This document shows positions 52,548 to 60,843 of a DNA stretch of 64,000 nucleotides, in pieces (the stretch's first letter is position 1; the number at the start of each line of letters is the position of its first letter). The stretch is from NCBI RefSeq assembly GCF_015679325.1, contig NZ_JADPVI010000001.1, positions 496,001-560,000 of the forward strand, given 5' to 3'. This DNA comes from Kaistella gelatinilytica (GTDB lineage: Bacteria > Bacteroidota > Bacteroidia > Flavobacteriales > Weeksellaceae). The position numbers were made by a program, and so were the translations under genes. Under the pieces are notes generated by a model. That model made no database searches. It was not told the origin of the DNA and saw only the letters and a program-made list of their open reading frames with translations.

Positions 52548-52757
52548 ATGTTGACCAATAACAAAAAATATATCATTTTATTTTCCGTATTTTTATCAAT
52601 GTCATTTGTTGGTGTCGTAATGAATTTATACACCGAACTGAATGATAAAAAAGTAATTGATATTCACATTTTCAATTCACAATTATTAAAATCGATGGTG
52701 ATTTCCTTTGCTGTTTTGCTGATTATAATGATAACGAAAAGAAAGCAAATATTTTAA
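52548..52757 (+). CDS. Small hydrophobic protein, tentative
   Basis: A 69-residue open frame with two transmembrane helices (about 8-28 and 45-62) and a charged central loop (ELNDKKVID). It reads as a typical small membrane protein in its codon use, lies 40 bp after divIC on the same strand, and has no rival frame. I recognise no family, so its reality is uncertain. Confidence 0.45.
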   Translation: MLTNNKKYIILFSVFLSMSFVGVVMNLYTELNDKKVIDIHIFNSQLLKSMVISFAVLLIIMITKRKQIF

Positions 52758-52822
52758 AATATCTCTTTAAAATTTTTTTAGAAGAATTATTAATCAATTT
52801 AAATTGTTAGCTCTACAAAATA

Positions 52823-53989
52823 ATGTTTACAAAAACGACTTTAAAAGATTGGGAAAATTTAGTGCAAAAGCAACTGAGAACTGAAGATATTTATTCGATT
52901 TTATCAAAAGAAAATCTCGAAGGAATTGAGGTTAAACCTTATTACGATTCAGTTTCAAAACCTTTAAGCAATTTGCCAAAAGTAGAAGAATCTACGCATC
53001 TTGTTTCGCTTTATCATGAAAGTGCGGAAGAAAATGTTTTTGCTTTTCTCCTCACTCAGAATGTCGAAGATTTAACGGACAAAGTGATTTTTGTGAATGA
53101 TAAAGATTTGGCAGACCATATTTCTTTAGACGAAACAAACCGTTATTTTTCTCTGATCGATGTTTTTTCGGAAGATCAAAATGGCGCAATCAATCAACAG
53201 TTAGTTAAAGAATTATTAGCGAAAAACTTTGAAAGAAATGTTTGTATTGACATTTCTTTGCATCAAAATTCGGGCGCAACGATCATTCAGCAATTAACAT
53301 TTGCTTTGGCTAAAACTAAAGATTTGACCGAGACTTTTGGAGCAGAAATCTTAAATAAATTGATTTTTAAAGTTGCTGTTGGTGGAAATTATTGCTTTGA
53401 GATTGCTAAAATTCGGGCGCTGAAATTAATTTTCAATCAGTTTTCAAAAGAATTTAATTTAGATGAGATTCCATTTATTTTTGCTGAAACTTCTTTGCGT
53501 AATAAATCGAAAAATGATCCGGAGAATAACTTAATTCGGTCAACTTTAGAACTTTCTGCAGCCATGATCGGTGGAGCTGATGCGGTTTTCAGCAATGATT
53601 ATAAAATTGAAAATTCTGATTCTGTTTCGGAAGAAATTTCGTTTAAACAGCAAATAGTTTTGGCGTACGAAAGTATTATCAATGTTTTTGATGACGCTGG
53701 AAACGGAAGCTATTATATTGAAAACATCACCCAACAATTTGCAGAGAAATCCTGGCAAGAATTTTTAAAAATGGAAGAAGAAGGCGGTTATTGTCAACTT
53801 TTAAAAGGTGGAAAAATTCAGGAAATAATTTACGAAAGCGCCACTAAAGAACAAAATTGGGTAGAAGAAGGTAAAACAAAGATCATTGGTGTAAATCTTT
53901 ATCCGAAACTTGAAAAAACAAGGTCTGCGGAGGAAATCTATGACAAAAACGAAATAAAAAAAGTTCGTCTAGCGGAAATGTTTGAGTAA
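52823..53989 (+). CDS. mutA: Methylmalonyl-CoA mutase, small (beta) subunit
   Basis: A 388-residue non-catalytic subunit that pairs with the B12-binding large subunit to isomerise methylmalonyl-CoA and succinyl-CoA. It has the TIM-barrel region but no cobalamin-binding DxHxxG motif. Recognisable segments are TTLKDWENLVQKQL at the start and SNDYKIENSDS, AGNGSYYIENIT near 290-300. It is shorter than many beta subunits (about 450-640). The large subunit gene, often adjacent, is absent: the next gene is a methyltransferase. Confidence 0.88.
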   Translation: MFTKTTLKDWENLVQKQLRTEDIYSILSKENLEGIEVKPYYDSVSKPLSNLPKVEESTHLVSLYHESAEENVFAFLLTQNVEDLTDKVIFVNDKDLADHISLDETNRYFSLIDVFSEDQNGAINQQLVKELLAKNFERNVCIDISLHQNSGATIIQQLTFALAKTKDLTETFGAEILNKLIFKVAVGGNYCFEIAKIRALKLIFNQFSKEFNLDEIPFIFAETSLRNKSKNDPENNLIRSTLELSAAMIGGADAVFSNDYKIENSDSVSEEISFKQQIVLAYESIINVFDDAGNGSYYIENITQQFAEKSWQEFLKMEEEGGYCQLLKGGKIQEIIYESATKEQNWVEEGKTKIIGVNLYPKLEKTRSAEEIYDKNEIKKVRLAEMFE

Positions 53990-54111
53990 CTTTTTCGTCT
54001 TTGAAAGAAATCAATTTTTCTTAAAGAAGACCTTTTGTGACTTTTAGTTCATCAATTTATTATCTTTCAATAGAATCAGTGAATCTTCGATTTGTGCTTT
54101 AAAAAAATACG

Positions 54112-55260
54112 TTGAAAAATATCCTTGATAAAGAAATTCAAAATTATATCAATGCAAATCTAAAAACAGATTTGCATTCTTTGTTATTAAAAAAATCACC
54201 GTTTTCAGAAGTGTCCATGCAGGAAATTGTGCAACAGATCAAAGGTAAAAAGGTGGCACAGAAAAAATTTCCGTTCTTATTGAAAGACGGAATTATTTTT
54301 CCACCGAATCTTAATTTGGAGCAGGCTTCTTCTCAATCGACGGCAGAATTCAAAGCTCAACATCTAAAAGGCAAAAGTTTTATCGATTTGACTTCAGGTT
54401 TTGGAATTGATGCTTATTTTCTTTCCAAAAATTTTGATGAAATAACTTTGGTGGAACAAAATGCTGAACTTTTAGAAATTGTAAAACACAATTGGGAAAT
54501 TCTTGAACGACAATCTAATTTTGTCAACGAAAATTTAGAAAACTTTTTAATCGAAAATAAAGAGAAATTTGATGTCATTTATTTAGATCCGGCAAGAAGA
54601 GATTCCGAAAAAAATAAAAAATTTCTACTCGAAGATCTGTCCCCAAATCTTTTAGAAGTTCAGCACCAACTTTTAGCGATTTCTACGCAAATTATCATCA
54701 AACTTTCACCTTTGATCGATATTTCTTATTTGATCTCTGTTTTAAAGAATGTTTCTAGAATTCAGATTATAGCGGTTAGAAATGAAGTGAAAGAATTAAT
54801 TGTTTTCCTGGAAAGCAGTAAAATAATTGACGATGTGGAAATTTCCTGTGTTAATTTGGAAAGTGATGATGCTGATTTTACTTTCAATTTCAAGGAGGAG
54901 AAAACTGCGGTTTCCGATTTTTCTGAACCAGAAGAGTTTTTGTATATTCCAAATAATGCCGTTTTAAAATCGGGCGCATTTAATTTGATTACAGATAGAT
55001 TTAAGTGTACTAAACTTCATCCCAATACTCATTTTTATACATCTGATAAAAGAATCCAGGATTTTCCTGGAAGAGTTTTGAAAATTAAAATCATCGATTC
55101 AAAGTCCATTAAAAAAGTCGAGAAGTACAACATCATTTCAAAAAATTATCCGCTATCACCCGAAGAAATTAAGAAAAAATATAAGATTTCAGATGGTGGA
55201 AATTCCTATTTAATTTTCACGCAAACGCAAAAAGGAAAGATTATTTTAAAATCTCAATAA
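54112..55260 (+). CDS. THUMP-like/class I SAM-dependent methyltransferase
   Basis: A 382-residue protein with a central SAM-binding Rossmann fold (about 90-165): DLTSGFGIDAYFLSK is motif I and VIYLDPARRD at about 154-163 is the catalytic DPARR motif of the family. The C-terminal THUMP-like part (about 285-380) suggests an RNA substrate, probably rRNA or tRNA. The start is a TTG at 54112; the enzyme's target is unknown. Confidence 0.82.
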   Translation: MKNILDKEIQNYINANLKTDLHSLLLKKSPFSEVSMQEIVQQIKGKKVAQKKFPFLLKDGIIFPPNLNLEQASSQSTAEFKAQHLKGKSFIDLTSGFGIDAYFLSKNFDEITLVEQNAELLEIVKHNWEILERQSNFVNENLENFLIENKEKFDVIYLDPARRDSEKNKKFLLEDLSPNLLEVQHQLLAISTQIIIKLSPLIDISYLISVLKNVSRIQIIAVRNEVKELIVFLESSKIIDDVEISCVNLESDDADFTFNFKEEKTAVSDFSEPEEFLYIPNNAVLKSGAFNLITDRFKCTKLHPNTHFYTSDKRIQDFPGRVLKIKIIDSKSIKKVEKYNIISKNYPLSPEEIKKKYKISDGGNSYLIFTQTQKGKIILKSQ

Positions 55261-55340
55261 TTTGGTTGTGAAAAATGCCAATATTTCTTACTTTTGGGGC
55301 AGTGAAAATTTTAAAAATTCATAATAATCATAAAGTACAT

Positions 55341-55622
55341 ATGAAAAAAGTAATTTTAGGTGTTGCGATCGCAAGTTTGGCGATGAGTTGTCAAAAAGTT
55401 CAGGCAGGTGGAAACTTAGGAGTTCTGAAAAGGGAAGCAGGCACAGAAAGATACAGCGATGATGTGATGTCTGACAAAGCAATGAGCGGTAAGGAAGCAG
55501 AAGCAAAACCAACTGCAGTAGCGGCAACTGGAGACAGTACCAAAACGGCTGCTCCTGCATTAATGGACAGTACGAAAATTATTCCGGCAAATTTGCAATC
55601 TCCCATGAGAGAACGAAAATAA
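55341..55622 (+). CDS. Small lipoprotein, unknown
   Basis: A 93-residue lipoprotein with the lipobox LAMSC (Cys17) and a low-complexity Ala/Lys/Ser/Thr-rich body including two DSTK motifs. The mature part looks disordered. ATG 55341 is preferred to the upstream frame start because it gives a proper lipoprotein signal. Its start region is identical over 25 bp to that of the TlpA-like gene (49544). A terminator follows at 55647. Confidence 0.75.
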   Translation: MKKVILGVAIASLAMSCQKVQAGGNLGVLKREAGTERYSDDVMSDKAMSGKEAEAKPTAVAATGDSTKTAAPALMDSTKIIPANLQSPMRERK

Positions 55623-55646
55623 AATATTTCTAAAATATAAAATTCA

Positions 55647-55678
55647 AAATGTCTTGCTTCTGCGGGACATTTTTTTTA
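55647..55678 (+). terminator. Terminator of the small lipoprotein gene
   Basis: A 12-bp stem AAAATGTCTTGC/GCGGGACATTTT with two G-U pairs and a TTCT loop, then a run of T. Confidence 0.85.
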
Positions 55679-55721
55679 TTTTTACTGAATTCCATTTTTA
55701 ATAAATTTAATAAAAAAAATA

Positions 55722-57104
55722 ATGAAAGAAACTTTAAGTTACATTCAAGAAAATAAACAGAGATATGTTGACGAACTTTTCGAATTGCTGAGAATTGCGT
55801 CGATCTCTGCAGATCCAGCTTATAAAGACGAGGTTTTAAAATGTGCCGATGAAGTGGCAAAATTTCTGAAAGATGCAGGTGCAGATAATGTAGAAGTTTG
55901 CCAAACTAAAGGTTATCCTATTGTATATGGTGAAAAATTAATTGATAAAAATTTGCCGATTGTTTTGGTTTATGGGCATTACGATGTACAGCCGCCGGAT
56001 CCGTTAGAATTGTGGAAAAAACCACCTTTTGAACCCTATATTGAAAAGACAGAGATTCATCCTGAAGGCGCTATTTTCGCAAGAGGTTCCGCCGATGATA
56101 AAGGACAGTTCTTCATGCACATCAAAGCACTCGAAGCCATGATGAAAACAAATACTTTGCCTTGTAATGTGAAATGTATTTTTGAAGGTGAAGAAGAAGT
56201 GGGTTCAAAAAGCTTGGAGGATTTTGTCAATGAAAATAAAGAAAAATTATCATGTGATGTGATTTTGATTTCAGACACTCATATTTATTCAAATGAACAA
56301 CCTACCGTAACCACGGGCTTAAGAGGATTAAGTTATGTTGAAGTTGAAGTGGAAGGACCAAACAGAGATCTGCATTCCGGACTTTATGGTGGTGCAGTTC
56401 CAAATCCGATTCACGTGCTTTCGAGAATGATCGCAAATTTAATTGATGATAACGGACACATTACAATTGAGGGTTTTTATGATAATGTAGAAACCGTTTC
56501 TGATAATGAAAGAGCTGAAATGAATAAGTTGAAAGACGATCAGGAACATTTCAAAAAATCAATCGGGTTGAATGGAGTAGAGGGTGAAAAAGGATACACT
56601 ACACTGGAAAGGACTTCCATTCGTCCGACTTTAGACTGCAACGGTATTTGGGGTGGTTATATTGGTGAAGGTGCGAAAACTGTAATACCGTCAAAAGCTT
56701 TTGCAAAGATATCCATGCGCTTGGTTCCTTACCAAACTCCGGATGAGATCACAGAAAAGTTCACCAAATATTTTGAAAAGATCGCTCCTTCAAATGTAAA
56801 AGTTAAAGTAACACCACATCATGGTGGAATGCCATATGTTTTACCGAGCGACACCAAAGAATTCCGAGCCGCTAAAAAAGCAATGGAGACTGCTTTCGGA
56901 AAAGAAGTTTTGCCGTACAGAAGCGGCGGAAGTATTCCGATCACCGCAATGTTCGAGCAGGTTTTAGAAGCAAAATCTGTTTTGATGGGGTTTGGTTTAG
57001 ATTCAGATGCGATTCACTCCCCAAATGAGCATTATGGACTTTATAATTTCTACAAAGGAATTGAAAGTATTCCCCTCTTTTTCGCGAACTACGCGCAGGA
57101 TTAG
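55722..57104 (+). CDS. M20-family dipeptidase (CNDP-like)
   Basis: A 460-residue zinc metallopeptidase. The first metal motif is YGHYDVQP (about 85-92), followed by ARGSADDKGQ and FEGEEEVGS; later ligands lie in SDTHIY and IHSPNEHY. A lid/dimerisation domain sits in the middle (about 200-310). The family hydrolyses short peptides such as carnosine or Cys-Gly; substrate not known here. It is transcribed alone, with terminators on both sides. Confidence 0.92.
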   Translation: MKETLSYIQENKQRYVDELFELLRIASISADPAYKDEVLKCADEVAKFLKDAGADNVEVCQTKGYPIVYGEKLIDKNLPIVLVYGHYDVQPPDPLELWKKPPFEPYIEKTEIHPEGAIFARGSADDKGQFFMHIKALEAMMKTNTLPCNVKCIFEGEEEVGSKSLEDFVNENKEKLSCDVILISDTHIYSNEQPTVTTGLRGLSYVEVEVEGPNRDLHSGLYGGAVPNPIHVLSRMIANLIDDNGHITIEGFYDNVETVSDNERAEMNKLKDDQEHFKKSIGLNGVEGEKGYTTLERTSIRPTLDCNGIWGGYIGEGAKTVIPSKAFAKISMRLVPYQTPDEITEKFTKYFEKIAPSNVKVKVTPHHGGMPYVLPSDTKEFRAAKKAMETAFGKEVLPYRSGGSIPITAMFEQVLEAKSVLMGFGLDSDAIHSPNEHYGLYNFYKGIESIPLFFANYAQD

Positions 57105-57127
57105 ATAATATATTAGAAGGAAAAATA

Positions 57128-57162
57128 AAAAGTTGATTAATTAAATTAATCAACTTTTTTTT
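57128..57162 (+). terminator. Terminator of the dipeptidase gene
   Basis: A 13-bp perfect stem AAAAGTTGATTAA/TTAATCAACTTTT with a 5-nt loop and a run of T. Confidence 0.92.
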
Positions 57163-57163
57163 A

Positions 57164-57171
57164 TAAATTTG
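57164..57171 (+). promoter_or_regulatory. -7 box of the first T9SS cargo gene
   Basis: TAAATTTG fits TAnnTTTG, 21 bp before ATG 57193. Confidence 0.65.
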
Positions 57172-57192
57172 ATGAAATAAAAAAAATTTATT

Positions 57193-58071
57193 ATGAAAAA
57201 ACTTTTACTTATTGCATCCTTTGTAGGATTTGGTTTATTATCTGCTCAAGTTGCGGCACCCGCTACGGCAAGCTTTACAGAAGGCTTCGAAGGTGCAACT
57301 GTCCCTGCAGGCTGGTCTGTTCAGAATTTAAGTGCTCCAATTGGGACAAATGTTAATTGCTGGAACATTTTTACAGGAGCTTCTCCTTGGGTGGCACAAG
57401 CGGGAAATTCACACATCGGTGCTAATTTTAATTGCACTGCGGGTGCCGGAACAATCAGCGGTTGGCTTTTCAGTCCTGTTATTATGTTTAACAATGGTGA
57501 TAAAATCAAGTTTTGGTCTAGAATTGCGACCGGAGGAAGTGCTTATCCTGATCGTTTAGAATTGCGTCTTTCGACCAATGACACGAGTGTAAATGCGGGC
57601 ACAACTGCAACTTCTGTTGGTGATTTTACCACACTTTTACTTTCAATTAATCCAACTTTAGCAACAACAGGTTACCCAGAAATTTATACAGAATATACTG
57701 CAACAATTTCTGGACTGGCTGCATCAACAAACGGTCGTGTTGCTTTTCGTTACTTCGTGACGGATGGTGGTCCTGCAGGAAATAATTCCAATATTTTATC
57801 AGTGGATACTTTCTCTTATGTAAATTCTGCATTGGCGGTAAATGACGCAGCAAACGCAAAAATGGCTGTATATCCTAACCCGACATCAGACTTTTTACAT
57901 TTTAATGCAAATGTATCTAAAGTACAAATCTTTGACATTGCAGGTAGAAAAACTGGTGCTGTTGAAGTTGTAAATAACATTGCTGACGTTAGAAGTCTTG
58001 AAAAAGGAGTTTATATTGTTCGATTTGAAACTGCTAAAGGAAGTCAGACTCAAAAATTTATAAAAGATTAA
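57193..58071 (+). CDS. T9SS-secreted choice-of-anchor J-type protein
   Basis: A 292-residue exported protein. A signal peptide ends near LLSAQ (residue 19). The body (about 25-215) resembles the choice-of-anchor J / MAM-like beta-sandwich (EGFEGATVPAGW, SGWLFSPVI). The last 75 residues are a type A T9SS domain (VYPNPTSDFLHFN ... EKGVYIVRF ... QKFIKD). Function unknown; adhesion is a common role for this fold. It is one of two tandem T9SS cargoes with near-identical ends and terminators. Confidence 0.9.
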   Translation: MKKLLLIASFVGFGLLSAQVAAPATASFTEGFEGATVPAGWSVQNLSAPIGTNVNCWNIFTGASPWVAQAGNSHIGANFNCTAGAGTISGWLFSPVIMFNNGDKIKFWSRIATGGSAYPDRLELRLSTNDTSVNAGTTATSVGDFTTLLLSINPTLATTGYPEIYTEYTATISGLAASTNGRVAFRYFVTDGGPAGNNSNILSVDTFSYVNSALAVNDAANAKMAVYPNPTSDFLHFNANVSKVQIFDIAGRKTGAVEVVNNIADVRSLEKGVYIVRFETAKGSQTQKFIKD

Positions 58072-58090
58072 TCAAAATATAGAATTTGTT

Positions 58091-58127
58091 AAGAAAACGC
58101 CTCTACTTGAGGCGTTTTCTTTTTTTT
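58091..58127 (+). terminator. Terminator of the first T9SS cargo gene
   Basis: A 13-bp perfect stem AAGAAAACGCCTC/GAGGCGTTTTCTT with the 5-nt loop TACTT, then a T run. Confidence 0.95.
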
Positions 58128-58143
58128 GATCGGATAATTTTTT

Positions 58144-58151
58144 TATATTTG
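58144..58151 (+). promoter_or_regulatory. -7 box of the second T9SS cargo gene
   Basis: TATATTTG fits TAnnTTTG, 25 bp before ATG 58177. Confidence 0.65.
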
Positions 58152-58176
58152 TCTGTAATTAAATAATTAAAATATT

Positions 58177-59130
58177 ATGAAAAAAGTTTACTTATTAGGA
58201 GCAGTATTTTTTGCCCTTTTCGCTAATGCACAAGATTTTGCTGCTGTTAGTTCATCACAATCAACACAGGTTTTGCTACCAAAAGCTCCTGGAGTTATTT
58301 ATTCACAACCAATTGTTGGTACATCTGGAATAGTTTCTGATATGCTAGCCAATGGTGATTTTGTTGCAACTGCTGACGATTTTATTTTAACGGATAACAG
58401 CACAATTTCTAAAATAAACATCACGGGTTTTCAAAATCAAGGAAATTTAGAAACTACAATTTCTACCGGTTTAATTATGTATATCTATAGTGATGCAAGT
58501 GGTGTTCCTTCTGGAAACCCTTCTACCACGGCAGTAACACCAATTGCAAAGATTGATATTTCAAAAACTTCTCCTGCATACAGTTTGGTGAAAACAGCAA
58601 CTAATTATGTTTATACTGTTGATGTGCCATTGGCTTTAGGAACTACTTTAACACTGAACAAAAACACGACCTATTGGTTAGTTTTTGCAGCGAAAACAAA
58701 TCTTTCCGCATACACTGCTACTACAAGATTCAATTGGTATACCGCTGCAGTGGTTGGTAATAAAGCAAAATTAATAGATCCCCGTAATGCGTTTGGTGCA
58801 GGAGCAACAGATTGGACAGATATTTCATCGTTAACAGCAGATCCAAGTTTTGATGGTTTATCTTTTTCAATTGAAGGTGAAACTGCATTAGGAACAGGTG
58901 AAGTTTATAATTCGAATAAAGTGAGTATTTCACCAAACCCAACCTCTGATTATTTAAACTTTAACAGTAAAGTGCAGTCAGTTCAAATCGTTGACGCTTC
59001 CGGAAGAAATGTTTCTTCAAGTAAAGTGGTTAATAATCAAATTGATGTTAGAAACCTTACAAAAGGAATTTACTTTGTTAAATTTCAAACTGAAAAAGGA
59101 GTTCAAACTGAAAAATTCATTAAAAAATAA
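58177..59130 (+). CDS. T9SS-secreted protein, unknown body
   Basis: A 317-residue exported protein. A signal peptide ends near FANAQ (residue 19). The body (about 20-235) is beta-rich with a choice-of-anchor-like pattern (DDFILTDNSTISKINITGF, TYWLVFAA). The C-terminus is a type A T9SS domain (ISPNPTSDYLNFN ... TKGIYFVKFQTEKG ... EKFIKK), about 50% identical by eye to that of the preceding gene. Both genes have their own promoter and terminator. Function unknown. Confidence 0.88.
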   Translation: MKKVYLLGAVFFALFANAQDFAAVSSSQSTQVLLPKAPGVIYSQPIVGTSGIVSDMLANGDFVATADDFILTDNSTISKINITGFQNQGNLETTISTGLIMYIYSDASGVPSGNPSTTAVTPIAKIDISKTSPAYSLVKTATNYVYTVDVPLALGTTLTLNKNTTYWLVFAAKTNLSAYTATTRFNWYTAAVVGNKAKLIDPRNAFGAGATDWTDISSLTADPSFDGLSFSIEGETALGTGEVYNSNKVSISPNPTSDYLNFNSKVQSVQIVDASGRNVSSSKVVNNQIDVRNLTKGIYFVKFQTEKGVQTEKFIKK

Positions 59131-59150
59131 AACAAATACTAATGTTTGTT

Positions 59151-59180
59151 AAAAAGCGCCTCTATCTGAGGCGTTTTTTT
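59151..59180 (+). terminator. Terminator of the second T9SS cargo gene
   Basis: Stem GCGCCTC/GAGGCGT with the loop TATCT, flanked by A and T runs; almost identical to the terminator at 58091. Confidence 0.9.
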
Positions 59181-59206
59181 TATATTTAAACTTTAAAATA
59201 AAGAAT

Positions 59207-59914
59207 ATGTTTACAGGGAAAGTTGCCTATATAACGGGAGGTACAAAAGGAATCGGTTTTGGGATCGCAAAAATTTTATCGGGGCAGGGAATTAGAGTAG
59301 CCATCAGTGGTAGAAAAAAAGAAGATGTAGATCATGCAGTCTCTCAACTTTCATCTGATCCTTCGAAAGTTTTAGGGATCGTTTCTAATGTGAGGAATTT
59401 TCAGGATGAGGAAAACGCAGTTTCAGCAATAAAAAATCACTTCGGTCAATTGGATTATGTGATTGCTAATGCGGGTTTGGGAGTTTTTAAACCGGTTGAT
59501 GAACTTTCTGTTGATGACTGGAACGATATGATCGAAACCAATCTTTCTGGTCTTTTTTATACATTGAAAGCTTCGGTTGAAGAATTGAAAAAATCGGAAG
59601 GATATTTTATCAGTATTGCGAGTTTGGCAGGAACTAATTTTTTCGAAAAAGGTTCGGGCTATAATGCTTCCAAATTTGGTGCAGTAGGTTTTACACAAGC
59701 TGCAATGGTTGATCTTCGGAAATACAATATCAAAGTTTCTACCATCATGCCGGGTTCCGTTTCTACTCATTTTAATGGAAATGAACCTTCTGAAAAAGAT
59801 GCCTGGAAAATTCAACCCGAAGATCTGGGAAATCTTGTCTTAGATATTTTCAAAATGAATCCCCGCTCTTTGCCGTCAAAAATTGAGATTAGACCCTCAA
59901 AACCAAATAATTAG
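59207..59914 (+). CDS. Short-chain dehydrogenase/reductase
   Basis: A 235-residue classical SDR. The cofactor motif TGGTKGIG is at 10-17, NAG in VIANAGLGVF near 87-96, and the catalytic Ser (SIASLAG) and YxxxK (YNASK, about 150-154) are present. Absence of a clear acidic residue after strand 2 (SGRKKED) and the Arg there suggest NADP(H). The substrate is unknown. Just downstream lies the etf operator. Confidence 0.9.
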   Translation: MFTGKVAYITGGTKGIGFGIAKILSGQGIRVAISGRKKEDVDHAVSQLSSDPSKVLGIVSNVRNFQDEENAVSAIKNHFGQLDYVIANAGLGVFKPVDELSVDDWNDMIETNLSGLFYTLKASVEELKKSEGYFISIASLAGTNFFEKGSGYNASKFGAVGFTQAAMVDLRKYNIKVSTIMPGSVSTHFNGNEPSEKDAWKIQPEDLGNLVLDIFKMNPRSLPSKIEIRPSKPNN

Positions 59915-59956
59915 TCGCTATAATTATTATGCGGTTAATATATTTTCCTTTAAATA

Positions 59957-59974
59957 TATTATGCATGCATAGTA
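59957..59974. promoter_or_regulatory. Operator palindrome upstream of etfBA
   Basis: TATTATGCATGCATAGTA, identical over all 18 bases to the promoter-proximal site of the marR-fad operon at 46821-46838. It lies just upstream of the promoter-like TATATTTA. Confidence 0.8.
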
Positions 59975-59982
59975 TTTATATT

Positions 59983-59990
59983 TATATTTA
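59983..59990 (+). promoter_or_regulatory. Probable -7 box of etfBA
   Basis: TATATTTA, one base off TAnnTTTG, 8 bp after the operator. It has the same operator-then-box order as the marR-fad promoter. The leader would be about 70 nt. Confidence 0.45.
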
Positions 59991-60065
59991 CAAAAATTAA
60001 AACAAGATGATAAAGATGAAATGTAAAGTTTCAAGTTTATCAAAAAAATAATTAAACTTTGACAA

Positions 60066-60812
60066 ATGAAAATATTAGTATGTATAAGTAGTGTTCCAGA
60101 TACTACTTCAAAAATTAATTTTACTGCAGACAAATCGGCTTTCGACAAAACCGGAATTCAGTGGGTGATCAATCCTTGGGATGAATTTGCGTTAACGAAA
60201 GCGATCAAATTGCAGGAATCTCAGGGTGCAGCGGTAACTGTATTAAATGTTGGCGATGCGACTACCGAACCTGTGATCAGAAAATCATTAGCAATCGGGG
60301 CAAATGATGCAATAAGAGTTAATGTAGAGCCGAAAGACAGTTTTTCTGTAGCGACTGAAATCGCAAATGTTGCTCAAAATGGTGGTTACGATTTGATTCT
60401 TTGTGGAAGAGAATCTATTGATTATAATGGTGGCGCCGTTCCCGGAATGGTTGCGCAGTTATTAAATCAACCTTTTGTAAACGCATGCGTTGGTTTAGAC
60501 GTCAATGGCGCAGAAGCAACCGCTGTTCGTGAAATCGAAGGGGGAAAAGAAACTATTTCTGTGAAGCTTCCCGCTGTAATTGCCGGACAAAAAGGAATGG
60601 TTGACGAGAAAGATCTCATCATCCCAAACATGAGAGGAATTATGTCTGCGAGATCCAAACCTTTGGTCGTTGTAGAACCTGCTTCTTCTGATGTAAAAGT
60701 AGAAGGTGTTTCCTATGATTCAGTTCCGCAAAGAGCTGCCGTGAAAATGGTTGCAGCAGATAATCTTGACGAATTGGTGAGATTACTTCATGAGGAAGCA
60801 AAAGTAATTTAA
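60066..60812 (+). CDS. etfB: Electron transfer flavoprotein, beta subunit
   Basis: A 248-residue subunit that with EtfA carries electrons from acyl-CoA dehydrogenases to the respiratory chain via ETF-quinone oxidoreductase. The AMP-binding fold is recognisable from MKILVCISSVPDT, NPWDEFALTKAIKLQ and the family signature VREIEGGKETISVKLPAVI (about 158-176). The first gene of a two-gene operon with etfA (31 bp gap). Its promoter carries the same operator as the fad operon. Confidence 0.95.
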   Translation: MKILVCISSVPDTTSKINFTADKSAFDKTGIQWVINPWDEFALTKAIKLQESQGAAVTVLNVGDATTEPVIRKSLAIGANDAIRVNVEPKDSFSVATEIANVAQNGGYDLILCGRESIDYNGGAVPGMVAQLLNQPFVNACVGLDVNGAEATAVREIEGGKETISVKLPAVIAGQKGMVDEKDLIIPNMRGIMSARSKPLVVVEPASSDVKVEGVSYDSVPQRAAVKMVAADNLDELVRLLHEEAKVI

Positions 60813-60843
60813 GTTAAAATTTAACCTATAAAATTCAACAAAA

